Shown here: positions 1 to 7,302 of the stretch, piece after piece | How positions within the stretch are numbered: position 1 is the stretch's first letter | How the letters are laid out: each line of letters opens with the position of its first letter | NCBI GenBank assembly: GCA_035542775.1 | Contig: DATKKX010000234.1 | Coordinates: 1-22,524, forward strand | Length of the DNA stretch: 22,524 bases | Direction of reading: 5' to 3' | Source: DATKKX01 sp035542775 | Lineage (GTDB): Bacteria > Planctomycetota > Phycisphaerae > UBA1845 > UTPLA1 | Program-made: the position numbers and the translations under genes | The notes under the pieces: model-generated | What the model saw: the letters and a program-made list of their open reading frames with translations, nothing else | What the model was told of the DNA's origin: nothing | Databases searched by the model: none

Positions 1-1266
1 GATCCGGAGAATGATGTCGCCAAGATCGTGTACGTGAACAAGGGCGTCTTTTCCGACGAGACCGTGGAGCTGGTCCTTGACGTCGGCGAGTGGAGCGAAT
101 GGCAGCAGGTTCGCTTCCCCAAGACCCCGGTCGGGCCCATCTACAAGACCATGGTGCGATTCCTCGTGCAGCAGGTCCGCCCCGAGCTCCGGGTCTATAC
201 GAATCCGTTGAACTTCATTCCCACCGAGTCGGAGATCACCTTCAGCGAGCCGGCTGATTTTGTGAAGGCGATCGGCGAGGAGATCGGCCCGTTCTTCACG
301 CAGGGTTTTGCCGAGCAGTTCAATGCCCTGAAGCACGGAATCTTCAACGAGGAGGAGTTTCGCGTTCAGGCCCAGCTCGTGCTGGATGAGCGGCTGAAGA
401 TGCTCGATTACGCCCTCGATCATTTCGATCAGGGCCTGTTGTTCTTCTATTTCTCCAGCACGGACCTGCAGTCGCACATGTTCTGGTGGGACAGCGATGC
501 CAAGCATCCCACCCGCTCGCCCGAGGACGCCAGGAAATATGACAGCGTCGTGGACGACGTCTACCTCAAGATCGACGGGGCCATCGGTCACTGCCGCGAG
601 CGGGTCGGCGACGACGCCACCATCCTGGTCATGTCCGATCATGGCTTCTGCAACTTCCGCCGCGGCGTTGCCATCAACACGTGGTTGCGGGATGAGGGTT
701 ACCTCGTGGCCAGGAAAGGCCTCCTGGTGGATACCGACTGGTCCAAGACCAGGGCCTACAGCATCGGCGTCGAGGGTAGCATCTATCTGAACCTCCGCGG
801 CCGCGAGAAGCAGGGCATCGTCAGCGAAAGCGAGCGGAACGCCCTGCTGACCGAGATCTCCGACAGGCTGATGAAGATCGTCGATCCGCAGACCGGCAAA
901 CCCGTTTTCCGCCGGATCTATCGCGCTGATGAGTGCTACAGCGGGCCGGAGGCAAGGAACGCCCCGGATCTGATTCCGGGTTACGAGCGCGACTACCGTG
1001 CAAGCTGGAATACCTGCCTGGGTGATTTCGATAAGGCGGTGATCGTTGACAATGACAAGGCCTGGGCCGCGGACCATTGCGCCGCACACGATTTGGTTCC
1101 CGGCGTGCTGTTTTGCAGCAGGCGGATTACGGTAGATGACCCGGCCCTGATCGACATCGCTCCGTCGGTGTTGGCGGAGTTTGGTGTCCCCAAGCCGGAT
1201 TATATGACTGGCAGGAACTTCTTTGAACCATCCCGAAAACGGCCTGACAAGGTCGTGAGACGGTAG
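1..1266 (+). CDS. AlkP-superfamily phosphohydrolase/phosphodiesterase, 5'-truncated (COG3379-like)
   Basis: The reading frame is open from base 1, so the N-terminus, which would hold the nucleophile Ser/Thr and first metal site, lies outside the window; 421 codons remain. Alkaline-phosphatase-superfamily metal motifs are visible: a TDLQSH segment (Asp and His ligands), ILVMSDHGF (the DHG motif) and DHCAAHDLVPGVLF near the C-terminus (last His ligand). The stretch YLNLRGREKQGIV and the later ARNAPDLIPGY are typical of the type I phosphodiesterase / predicted phosphohydrolase-phosphomutase branch rather than of arylsulfatases. No membrane segment is seen in this part. The gene is 25 nt upstream of a small RHH-like gene and a membrane-protein gene, probably co-transcribed. 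The family hydrolyses phosphoester bonds; the substrate cannot be read from sequence. Family call is strong, exact function unknown. Confidence 0.85.
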   Translation, partial: DPENDVAKIVYVNKGVFSDETVELVLDVGEWSEWQQVRFPKTPVGPIYKTMVRFLVQQVRPELRVYTNPLNFIPTESEITFSEPADFVKAIGEEIGPFFTQGFAEQFNALKHGIFNEEEFRVQAQLVLDERLKMLDYALDHFDQGLLFFYFSSTDLQSHMFWWDSDAKHPTRSPEDARKYDSVVDDVYLKIDGAIGHCRERVGDDATILVMSDHGFCNFRRGVAINTWLRDEGYLVARKGLLVDTDWSKTRAYSIGVEGSIYLNLRGREKQGIVSESERNALLTEISDRLMKIVDPQTGKPVFRRIYRADECYSGPEARNAPDLIPGYERDYRASWNTCLGDFDKAVIVDNDKAWAADHCAAHDLVPGVLFCSRRITVDDPALIDIAPSVLAEFGVPKPDYMTGRNFFEPSRKRPDKVVRR

Positions 1267-1291
1267 AACCATCGAACTGAGGAGACCGCCC

Positions 1292-1498
1292 GTGCTAGGT
1301 GGCAACGTCAAACTGGACAAGGCGCTGTTGGAGCGAGTGAAGGCCTACGCCAAGGCCGCCGGCTATAGCAGCCCGGAGGAGTTCATCACCCATGCTCTGG
1401 AGAAGGAGCTGGCCAAGCTGGATGAGGCCAAGGGCGACGACGCCGAGACCGACCCCGAGGTCCTCGAACGCTTGAAGGGCTTGGGCTACATCGAGTGA
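1292..1498 (+). CDS. 68-aa ribbon-helix-helix-like small protein with LGYIE tail
   Basis: A GTG start is chosen because GAGGAG lies 7 nt upstream (1279-1284); no ATG alternative exists. Residues 5-40 fit an RHH (CopG/Arc-like) pattern: a short strand around VKLDKALL, a helix ERVKAYAKAAG, the turn YSSPEEF and a second helix ITHALEKELAKL. An acidic linker and the C-terminal DPEVLERLKGLGYIE follow. In my knowledge of the families, a terminal L..LGYI/V is common at the end of AlkP/sulfatase proteins, so finding it on a separate polypeptide just downstream of an AlkP protein is notable. RHH proteins usually bind DNA as dimers and autoregulate, but no operator is seen here and a role as protein partner is equally possible. 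Highly charged, no signal peptide, likely cytoplasmic. Confidence 0.75.
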   Translation: MLGGNVKLDKALLERVKAYAKAAGYSSPEEFITHALEKELAKLDEAKGDDAETDPEVLERLKGLGYIE

Positions 1499-1517
1499 AC
1501 CTGCGATAGGCCGCGGA

Positions 1518-2342
1518 ATGGATGTTCTGACGAAGTTGATGGTTTGGCTCGGCGATATCGCCTTCGCGATCCTGTCGGTCTTTTCGCCGACAGTCTCGCT
1601 GTGGATCATCTCCGCCGTCACCGGCGTGGTTATGCTGTTTATTTGGCGATACACGTCCAATCAGGCTGCCATCGGCGACGTTCGTCGCAAGATCGCCGCC
1701 AACCTCCTCGCCACGCGCCTCTTCAAGGACGACATTTCCGTCACCTTTCGCGCCCAGCGGCGGATCATCTGGCAGGCCATGCGTCTCCTTCGCTACTCGT
1801 TCCAGCCTATGCTGATCATGATGATCCCCTTCGTGCTCATCATGGTGCAGATCGGGCTCCGCTATGAGCATCGCCCCCTGCCGGTGGGCCAGAAGGCCCG
1901 CGTGAAGGTCACGCTCAAGGAGGGCGCCAACTGGAAGGGGGTGGGCGATCAGATCGTTCTTCCCGACGGCCTCAGCCGAGATGTGAACGACCCCTGCAGG
2001 GCCGAAGCCCTGCGCACGGTGGACTGGCGGATCACGCCATCCAAGGCAGGCGAGTACAACCTCGCGGTCGGAAAGGGCGCCGACACGATTGAAGTGCCCC
2101 TCCGCGCCGGCGATGGCTTCACCCGTCTCAGCCGTCTGCGCGGCGGCAGCTTCTGGGTTCGCCTGCTCTATTCGGCTGAGCCGTCGATTCCCAAGTCCTC
2201 CGTATTCGAGTCGGTGGAAGTTTACTACCCGCCCCGCTCTACGCCCCTCCTGTGGTGGGACGTTCACTGGCTGATCACGCTGCTGATCCTGTCGATCATC
2301 TTCGCCCTGATCTTCAAGCCGATCCTGAAGGTCAATATCTGA
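1518..2342 (+). CDS. Three-helix membrane protein of unknown function, EMC3/YidC-like layout
   Basis: 274 aa, not recognised as a named family. An amphipathic stretch (about 8-20) leads into TM1 (about 24-43). A basic, Gln/Arg-rich helical hairpin follows (about 45-92), then TM2 (about 97-113, PMLIMMIPFVLIMV), a beta-rich soluble domain (about 115-245) and TM3 (about 250-268) with a short basic tail. By the positive-inside rule the Arg/Lys-rich 44-95 segment is cytoplasmic and the soluble domain faces the periplasm. TM1, a cytosolic coiled hairpin and TM2 resemble the arrangement in DUF106/EMC3/TMCO1 and YidC/Oxa1 proteins; this is inference from topology only. ATG start with a weak upstream AGG; 19 nt after the RHH-like gene. 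Its stop is 5 bp from the stop of the convergent htrA-like gene, leaving no room for a normal terminator. Confidence 0.75.
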   Translation: MDVLTKLMVWLGDIAFAILSVFSPTVSLWIISAVTGVVMLFIWRYTSNQAAIGDVRRKIAANLLATRLFKDDISVTFRAQRRIIWQAMRLLRYSFQPMLIMMIPFVLIMVQIGLRYEHRPLPVGQKARVKVTLKEGANWKGVGDQIVLPDGLSRDVNDPCRAEALRTVDWRITPSKAGEYNLAVGKGADTIEVPLRAGDGFTRLSRLRGGSFWVRLLYSAEPSIPKSSVFESVEVYYPPRSTPLLWWDVHWLITLLILSIIFALIFKPILKVNI

Positions 2343-2347
2343 TCGCC

Positions 2348-3907
2348 TTATCGCACCTGCACCACCGCGTAGAACGTATCCTCGCCCGTCCGGATCTTCA
2401 GCCGCACCCCCTTGGCCAGTCCCTCCTCGGTCAACGTCCGCGCCAGATCGCTGACGTTGTTGATCGGCTTGCCGTTGGCTTCCACGACCACCTGCCCCTT
2501 GGCCAGGCCCGCCAGATAGGCCTCACCAGCCGGCCGCACCTCTGTGATCACCGCCCCTTGTTCCATGCCGTCGGGAATTCTCATGCGGCGGGCTAGGTCC
2601 GCCGTCAGCGTGACGACCTTGAGACCCAGCTCTGCGAACTCCGTCACACCGGCCACTTCCGCCGGAGAATCCGCCGTCGGCTTTCTTTCCTGTGTTTCCG
2701 TGGGGGGCCTGCCGTCCCTCCCCTCACGGCGGTTCAGGTCACGGATGTTTCCCGTCGTGGAGAAGCCCTCCGGCTGTTCTCCGATCGTGACGCTGATGTT
2801 CTCCCTGCCGCCGTTACGCCACACAGTCATCTCCACTGTCGTGTCCGGTTTGCTGCCTGCAATGAACTCCTGCAGTTTCTCTCGTGTCTCGATCTCTTTG
2901 CCGTTGATCGCCAGAATAATGTCTTCCGGTTTCAGGCCGGCCTTGGCCGCTGGCGATTCACGCCCCACGCCTCCAACGAACACGCCCTTGGCCTTGTCGA
3001 GTCCGTACGCGTCAGCCATCTTCGGGTCCACCTGCTGGATGACCACGCCCAGATAGCCGCGGACGATCTTCTCGCCGCTTTTCAACTGCCGGGCGACACG
3101 GGCGACGGTATTCGACGGAATCGCGAATCCGACGCCCTGGTGGCCGCCGGAATCCGTGGCGATGGCCACGCTGAGCCCGACGACCTCCCCCCGGGTGTTG
3201 ATCAGCGGTCCGCCGGAGTTGCCGGGATTGATCGGTGCGTCCGTCTGAATCCAGTTCTGGTAGTCGATGTCCACCTGCACGTCGGTGCGACCCAGGGCGC
3301 TCACGATTCCATGAGAAACGCTGTGGGTCAGGCGGAAGGGGCTGCCGATCGCCAGCACCATGTTGCCGACCTTGAGCTCGTCTGAATCGCCGAATTTCAC
3401 CGGGTGCAGATGGGCTGCGGCGATCTTGAGAACGGCAACGTCCGTCATGCGATCAGTGCCCACCACGTCGGCCCGGAACTTTCGCCCGTCCGCCAGGGTG
3501 ACGCGAACCACCTCGGCATCCGCCACCACGTGGTTGTTGGTGACGATATAACCGTCCTCGTCGATGATGACGCCGCTTCCGGTCCCCGCCACCGGCGGAA
3601 GCTGGATGTCTTTCTCCGAGAAGAGCTCCTGAAGCTCTTTGCTGAGCGACTCTTGCGTGCGAATCGCCTGGATATGAACGACCGCGGGCTTGACCGCATC
3701 AACGATGATACTGAACGCGTGCGAAAGCTCTTCCAGATGAGCGAGAGCCTGCTCATCGACTTCCGCTTGCTGTTTTGCCTCAGCTTGCACTCGTTCCTGG
3801 CCTGAGGCGTAGCCGGAATCGCGGGCGGAGCCGACGGGTCCGATCATCGCGAACCCCACGATTGCCAGGATCGTCAATGCTGTTCGGCGGCCCGATGGCG
3901 ATTGCAT
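2348..3907 (-). CDS. HtrA/DegP-type periplasmic serine protease with two PDZ domains
   Basis: Trypsin-like protease for envelope protein quality control. The start at 3907 (ATG) is preferred over GTG 3916 or ATG 3913 because AGGTGA sits 5 nt upstream; this gives 519 aa. A signal peptide covers about residues 1-28 (basic start, TALTILAIVGFAMIGPVGSA). The catalytic triad is intact: His126 in TNNHVV, Asp156 in TDVAVL, Ser231 in NPGNSGGP. PDZ1 spans about 280-380 (RGYLGV...ILAINGKEI). A linker rich in Arg, Glu and Pro (about 380-420) leads to a shorter PDZ2 (about 425-519) that includes GLAKGQVVVEANGKPI. The N-terminal Gln/Glu/Ala-rich segment (37-65) is probably helical. Length and order match DegP/DegQ/MucD-like proteins (about 450-520 aa). 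It is downstream of dnaA on the same strand with a 378-bp gap, so it probably has its own promoter. Confidence 0.95.
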   Translation of the reverse strand: MQSPSGRRTALTILAIVGFAMIGPVGSARDSGYASGQERVQAEAKQQAEVDEQALAHLEELSHAFSIIVDAVKPAVVHIQAIRTQESLSKELQELFSEKDIQLPPVAGTGSGVIIDEDGYIVTNNHVVADAEVVRVTLADGRKFRADVVGTDRMTDVAVLKIAAAHLHPVKFGDSDELKVGNMVLAIGSPFRLTHSVSHGIVSALGRTDVQVDIDYQNWIQTDAPINPGNSGGPLINTRGEVVGLSVAIATDSGGHQGVGFAIPSNTVARVARQLKSGEKIVRGYLGVVIQQVDPKMADAYGLDKAKGVFVGGVGRESPAAKAGLKPEDIILAINGKEIETREKLQEFIAGSKPDTTVEMTVWRNGGRENISVTIGEQPEGFSTTGNIRDLNRREGRDGRPPTETQERKPTADSPAEVAGVTEFAELGLKVVTLTADLARRMRIPDGMEQGAVITEVRPAGEAYLAGLAKGQVVVEANGKPINNVSDLARTLTEEGLAKGVRLKIRTGEDTFYAVVQVR

Positions 3908-4285
3908 AGTCATCACCTGTCATCCGCGCGGGCCGCTTCCAGGCGTGCCCATCTCGTCTCTTTGCTCCGGTGGGGGGCCTCTTCGGCGCTCCACTGGCAT
4001 ACATCGGGCCGCCTGTCCGCCCGCCCCAGTTCCACAACCGTGGAGGACGCGGATGAAATACTCTAGTGAGCGATCAGCGGCCCTGCCAGCCGCCGGCGTG
4101 CTTCCTGTCCTCCAACTGGCTCTCTTTTCGGACGACAGTCTGGCGATTCAACCCGGGGCGCCGGGACCCATGAGTCCAGCACTCCCCGAACCGTTTGTCG
4201 GCCGGTGACGCAAGCCGCCTCTCCTGCCGGTTCAATGCGGTGGGGGAGGTGAGCGCCAGCGCGATATGGCTCGATGCCGTGGCCT
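3908..4285. other. 378-bp intergenic region between dnaA and the htrA-like gene
   Basis: No supportable gene, RNA or convincing intrinsic terminator is seen. Short open frames here lack ribosome-binding sites and family motifs. The minus-strand promoter for the htrA-like gene should lie here, but no clear -35/-10 pair or sigma-E-like pair could be identified. The only structure noticed is minor: a 4-bp stem near 4160 (GGAC..GTCC) and two copies of GCCGGT about 4199-4232. Confidence 0.5.
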
Positions 4286-5731
4286 TTACCTGCGGAGTTG
4301 CTCCTCCTGACACGCGACCAGCGTCCGGATCTTGCGGGATTGGAGACCGGCGGCGCTCTGCCACGTGACCTCGGCGTCATCGGCGATGAGTTTGCCGATC
4401 CGTCGGCAGGCCAGCAGCACGGTGGTATGGTTCTTGTTGCCCATCAGGCGGGCAATCTCGGGGAAGCTCAGATCGGTATGCGTGCGGGCCAGGTGCATGG
4501 CGATGTTGCGCGCCAGGGCGATGGTCCGGCTCTTGCGCGAAGTGTGCAGATCCGCCGTGGACAGACCGAAGAACGTCGCCACGCTCTGCTCGATGTCGCT
4601 GACGGTGATGATCTTGCCGGTCTTGGCGAGATGATCGTCAAGCGCCTGCCGGGCGAGCTCCAGGGTGATCGGCGAGTCCGTCAGGGCCGCATAAGCCAGG
4701 AGCTTCATGAGGCATCCCTCCAGCTCACGGACATTCGCCTGGATCTTGTCGGCGATGTACTCGATGACCGGCTCGGGGACTTTGTGCTGCGTCGCGGTGG
4801 CGCGGCGGCGAAGAATCTCTCGGCGGGTCTCGGTGTCGGGGTGCTCGATGCGGACGACCATGCCGGCGATGAGGCGGCTGACCAGGGCCTCTGACAGATC
4901 ACCGAGCATCTTGGGGTGGGCGTCCGAGGCCAGGACCACGCGCTTGCCCGTGGCGTCGATGGCGTTGAAGGTGTGGAGGAACTCTTCCTGCGTGGCGCGC
5001 TTGTTGGCGATGAAGTGCATGTCGTCCAGTAGCAGCACGTCGATGTCGCGGAAGCGGTGGCGGAAGCCGTCCAGCCGCCGCTCGCGGAGCGCGTACAGGA
5101 ACTGGTTGGTGAACTCCTCGCCCGTGGCGTAGACCCAGCGGATGTGCGGTTTCTTCTCCGCCAGCGCGTTCGCGATGCCGTGCAGCAGGTGGGTTTTGCC
5201 CAGGCCGCAGCCGCTGTGGAAGAAGACGGAGCCGTTTTCGGGGGCGGAGCTCTCCACCACCGAGCAGGCCACCGAATAGGCCAGGCGGTTGCACGCCCCG
5301 ACAACGAAGTTCTCCAGCCGGCCGCGGAGGCGCCGTTGCGGTGCGGCACGCATGCCACCATGGCCGACTCCGGCTCCGTTGCCGTTCCCGTTGACCGGGC
5401 GGCGGAGGGCCGGCCCGGCGTTCCTCTCGATGAACGCCGCCTGCGAGTTCAACTGGTTCTTGCGCAGATTGCGGAAGAGGACCGGATCGATGGCGTACGT
5501 TACGGCGACTTCCCGGCCGAGAACCTCGCGCGCGGCCTGGCACACCGCGTCGGAGAAATGGTCCTCGATCCAGCCGCCGACAAACAGATTGGGGACGCCA
5601 ACTTTGACAAAGCTGTCCGCGCAGGTGATCTGAGTCGAGTTCTTGAACCAGATCCGGTATCGCTGGCTTCCAACCAATTCCTCGATTCGGGAGAGAATGC
5701 GGGTGGCGGTTTCTTCGATTTGCGAGGGCAC
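4286..5731 (-). CDS. dnaA: Chromosomal replication initiator protein DnaA
   Basis: AAA+ ATPase that binds DnaA boxes at oriC and melts the origin. The GTG start at 5731 is chosen because AAGGAG ends 6 nt upstream and domain I begins immediately (IEETATRILSRIEELV); the frame is open further upstream to an ATG at 5881, but that extension is basic, unconserved-looking and has no Shine-Dalgarno. Length 481 aa. Domain I about 4-85; Gly/Asn-rich linker domain II about 100-135; AAA+ domain with Walker A GCGLGKT (about 174-180) and Walker B DVLLLDD (about 231-237); sensor-II region VRELEG (about 334-339); C-terminal DNA-binding domain with the DnaA signature GNKNHTTVLLACRRI (about 431-445). A 36-residue tail follows the signature. 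dnaN, recF and gyrB do not follow; an htrA-like gene does. A promoter and candidate DnaA boxes lie upstream. Confidence 0.97.
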   Translation of the reverse strand: MPSQIEETATRILSRIEELVGSQRYRIWFKNSTQITCADSFVKVGVPNLFVGGWIEDHFSDAVCQAAREVLGREVAVTYAIDPVLFRNLRKNQLNSQAAFIERNAGPALRRPVNGNGNGAGVGHGGMRAAPQRRLRGRLENFVVGACNRLAYSVACSVVESSAPENGSVFFHSGCGLGKTHLLHGIANALAEKKPHIRWVYATGEEFTNQFLYALRERRLDGFRHRFRDIDVLLLDDMHFIANKRATQEEFLHTFNAIDATGKRVVLASDAHPKMLGDLSEALVSRLIAGMVVRIEHPDTETRREILRRRATATQHKVPEPVIEYIADKIQANVRELEGCLMKLLAYAALTDSPITLELARQALDDHLAKTGKIITVSDIEQSVATFFGLSTADLHTSRKSRTIALARNIAMHLARTHTDLSFPEIARLMGNKNHTTVLLACRRIGKLIADDAEVTWQSAAGLQSRKIRTLVACQEEQLRR

Positions 5732-5900
5732 GGCGCGCTCCTTCACCGCCCGCGCTTTGGGCGCGGTCTTCAAATGACTGTGGGTCCGTCTCTTCGCTCG
5801 ATGCGAGGTCAGAATGACCGGATTCGAGCTTCTCCCAACTCCATTTCCCCCCGGGAAAAACCCGATTATCAGCATTGGCATCGCGTTATTGACCGGCGGC

Positions 5901-5929
5901 AGTGTACGAAGCGGTCAGGGCGGCGTCAA
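5901..5929 (-). promoter_or_regulatory. Predicted sigma70-type promoter of dnaA
   Basis: On the minus strand TTGACG (5929-5924), a 17-nt spacer and TACACT (5906-5901) form a good vegetative promoter (5/6 and 4/6 to consensus). The predicted start near 5894 would give a leader of about 160 nt to the GTG at 5731. It is close to the cluster of DnaA-box-like sites, so DnaA autoregulation is plausible. Confidence 0.5.
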
Positions 5930-5950
5930 CCAGGAAATCTTTAGACAAAG

Positions 5951-6059
5951 TTGTTCACAAGATAGGATCACAGATGTGTCAGGAGCTTGCGCGCCGTAAA
6001 AATTTTTTGTCCACTCCTTCTCCACAGGTTCGACGGCCTTGTGCAGAAGTAGTGGAAAA
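5951..6059. other. Candidate replication origin: DnaA-box-like cluster with AT-rich patch
   Basis: Five 9-mers close to the DnaA box TTWTNCACA lie within 109 bp. Plus strand: TTGTTCACA (5951-5959), TTGTCCACT (6007-6015) and TTCTCCACA (6018-6026). Minus strand: TTCTGCACA (6048-6040) and TTTTCCACT (6059-6051). Four have one mismatch and 6007-6015 has two. An AT-only run (5997-6008) lies among them in otherwise GC-rich DNA and could be an unwinding element. Placement directly upstream of dnaA is the classical oriC location. This is inference from motif density; strand skew was not computed. Confidence 0.5.
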
Positions 6060-6093
6060 AACGGCCCGCCGCGGCGCATCCTCATGCGTTGTC

Positions 6094-7041
6094 TCAGGTT
6101 GAATTCAACGGGCGGATCATGGCCAGACGGCTGTGTGTGCGGCGAAAACCCACGCTTTCATACAGAGCCAATGCCGGTGCGTTGTCGATGTCAACGGCCA
6201 GCGTGACAGTGGCGAAACCTTCGCTGCAAGCGAGGGACAGGCCCTGTTGCAGGAGATATCGACCGATACCCATGCGTCGAAAGCGCGGATGCACGCCCAT
6301 ATACACAAGCTCCAGCGCCGAACGCACCGGATTTTCCCCGCACAAAATGCATCCCGCGGCGGCTCCGTCGCAACGCAGCAGGAGCCAGCGATGCGGATCG
6401 AAGCGCCCGGCGGATTTGTGCCCCAGTATGATGTCCTCGATGTGGCGGAGGCCGCTCAGGCCGCGGCAGTCCAGGCTGTCTTGATATGTGCCCGCGATCA
6501 GGTCGGCAAATGTTCGGTGCTCCCCGGCGTCGTAAGTGATCCACTCCACGGCATGCCCGGTCAAGGCGTCCGGTACGCCGGGTTGAAGCTGGTCCGCGCG
6601 CTGGTCAGCGGTCCATTCCAGGTAGAGAAGCGTGGTCAGATCGGTAAACTTCACGTCCCGCAGGACGAGGCGATTGCACGCGTCGTCGGGCTGGATCAGG
6701 CATTGAAGCAGACGCATGCCGCGGCCGGCCTCGTTCTCGACAACATGCGAAATCAGATCTGCAAGCAGCTTTCGGTTTGTCTTCGCCAGATCTTGACCGG
6801 GCAGAAACAGCACGGCGGTCCGGCCCGGCGATTCGATGCAGGTGCAAGCGGTGACCATCCGGCCGTCGACCAGAGCCAGCCACTGGCTGGTCAGGTCGAG
6901 TGAGAGTTCCTTGGCGTAACGGATGAATCCGCTGACCTGCGCTTCGAGATCGGCCTCCGACTGCCCCCGTGCCCCCAGCGTGAGCCGCAGGACTGTCCGG
7001 AGCTCTTTGGTCGATGCCGGTCTGATTTCCACGTTTGCCAT
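6094..7041 (-). CDS. GNAT-family N-acetyltransferase, two-lobed
   Basis: 315 aa from the ATG at 7041, preceded by AGG at 5-nt spacing; the longer open frame up to 7119 is Arg-rich and unlikely to be translated. The C-terminal half (about 160-315) is a GNAT domain: the motif A strand LELVYMGVHPRFRR, the acetyl-CoA loop RRMGIG, then the late-domain pattern LAVDIDNAPALALYESVGF, where an Asn/Ala stretch and a Tyr are typical. The N-terminal half (about 1-150, including WLALVDGRMVTACTCIE) looks like a second, degenerate GNAT lobe, as in mycothiol-synthase-like proteins. The acceptor substrate is unknown. Cytoplasmic, no membrane segment. It ends about 360 bp upstream of dnaA, with the candidate origin between. 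Confidence 0.85.
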   Translation of the reverse strand: MANVEIRPASTKELRTVLRLTLGARGQSEADLEAQVSGFIRYAKELSLDLTSQWLALVDGRMVTACTCIESPGRTAVLFLPGQDLAKTNRKLLADLISHVVENEAGRGMRLLQCLIQPDDACNRLVLRDVKFTDLTTLLYLEWTADQRADQLQPGVPDALTGHAVEWITYDAGEHRTFADLIAGTYQDSLDCRGLSGLRHIEDIILGHKSAGRFDPHRWLLLRCDGAAAGCILCGENPVRSALELVYMGVHPRFRRMGIGRYLLQQGLSLACSEGFATVTLAVDIDNAPALALYESVGFRRTHSRLAMIRPLNST

Positions 7042-7302
7042 AGTGGCCTGCCGACGAGTGCACCGCGACCGCTTTGCCGATCGCACTGGAACGATAGGAG
7101 GTGCCCGCGCGAATCGCAAGAGGCGCTGAACCGGCGGAACGCGAGCGGAGGCCGCACCGACAGCGGCAGGCCCGCATGGGTCACGCTATCGCCGGCGCGG
7201 CAGCCCCGCGCGTCCCAACCGACGGGCTCTCACGGTCGCAGACCAGTCTCTGATCCTGCGGTTGCCCCGCGGATCCTCCGGGCCCCATTCACTCCGGCAT
7301 CA

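Noticed and set aside
5732..5881. 50-residue N-terminal extension of DnaA from an upstream ATG
   Set aside because: No Shine-Dalgarno, basic unstructured composition, and a GTG with AAGGAG sits exactly at the start of domain I.
6098..6109. Perfect 12-bp palindrome GTTGAATTCAAC near the GNAT stop codon
   Set aside because: It lies within the last GNAT codons and has no T-tract or second copy; likely a coding coincidence.
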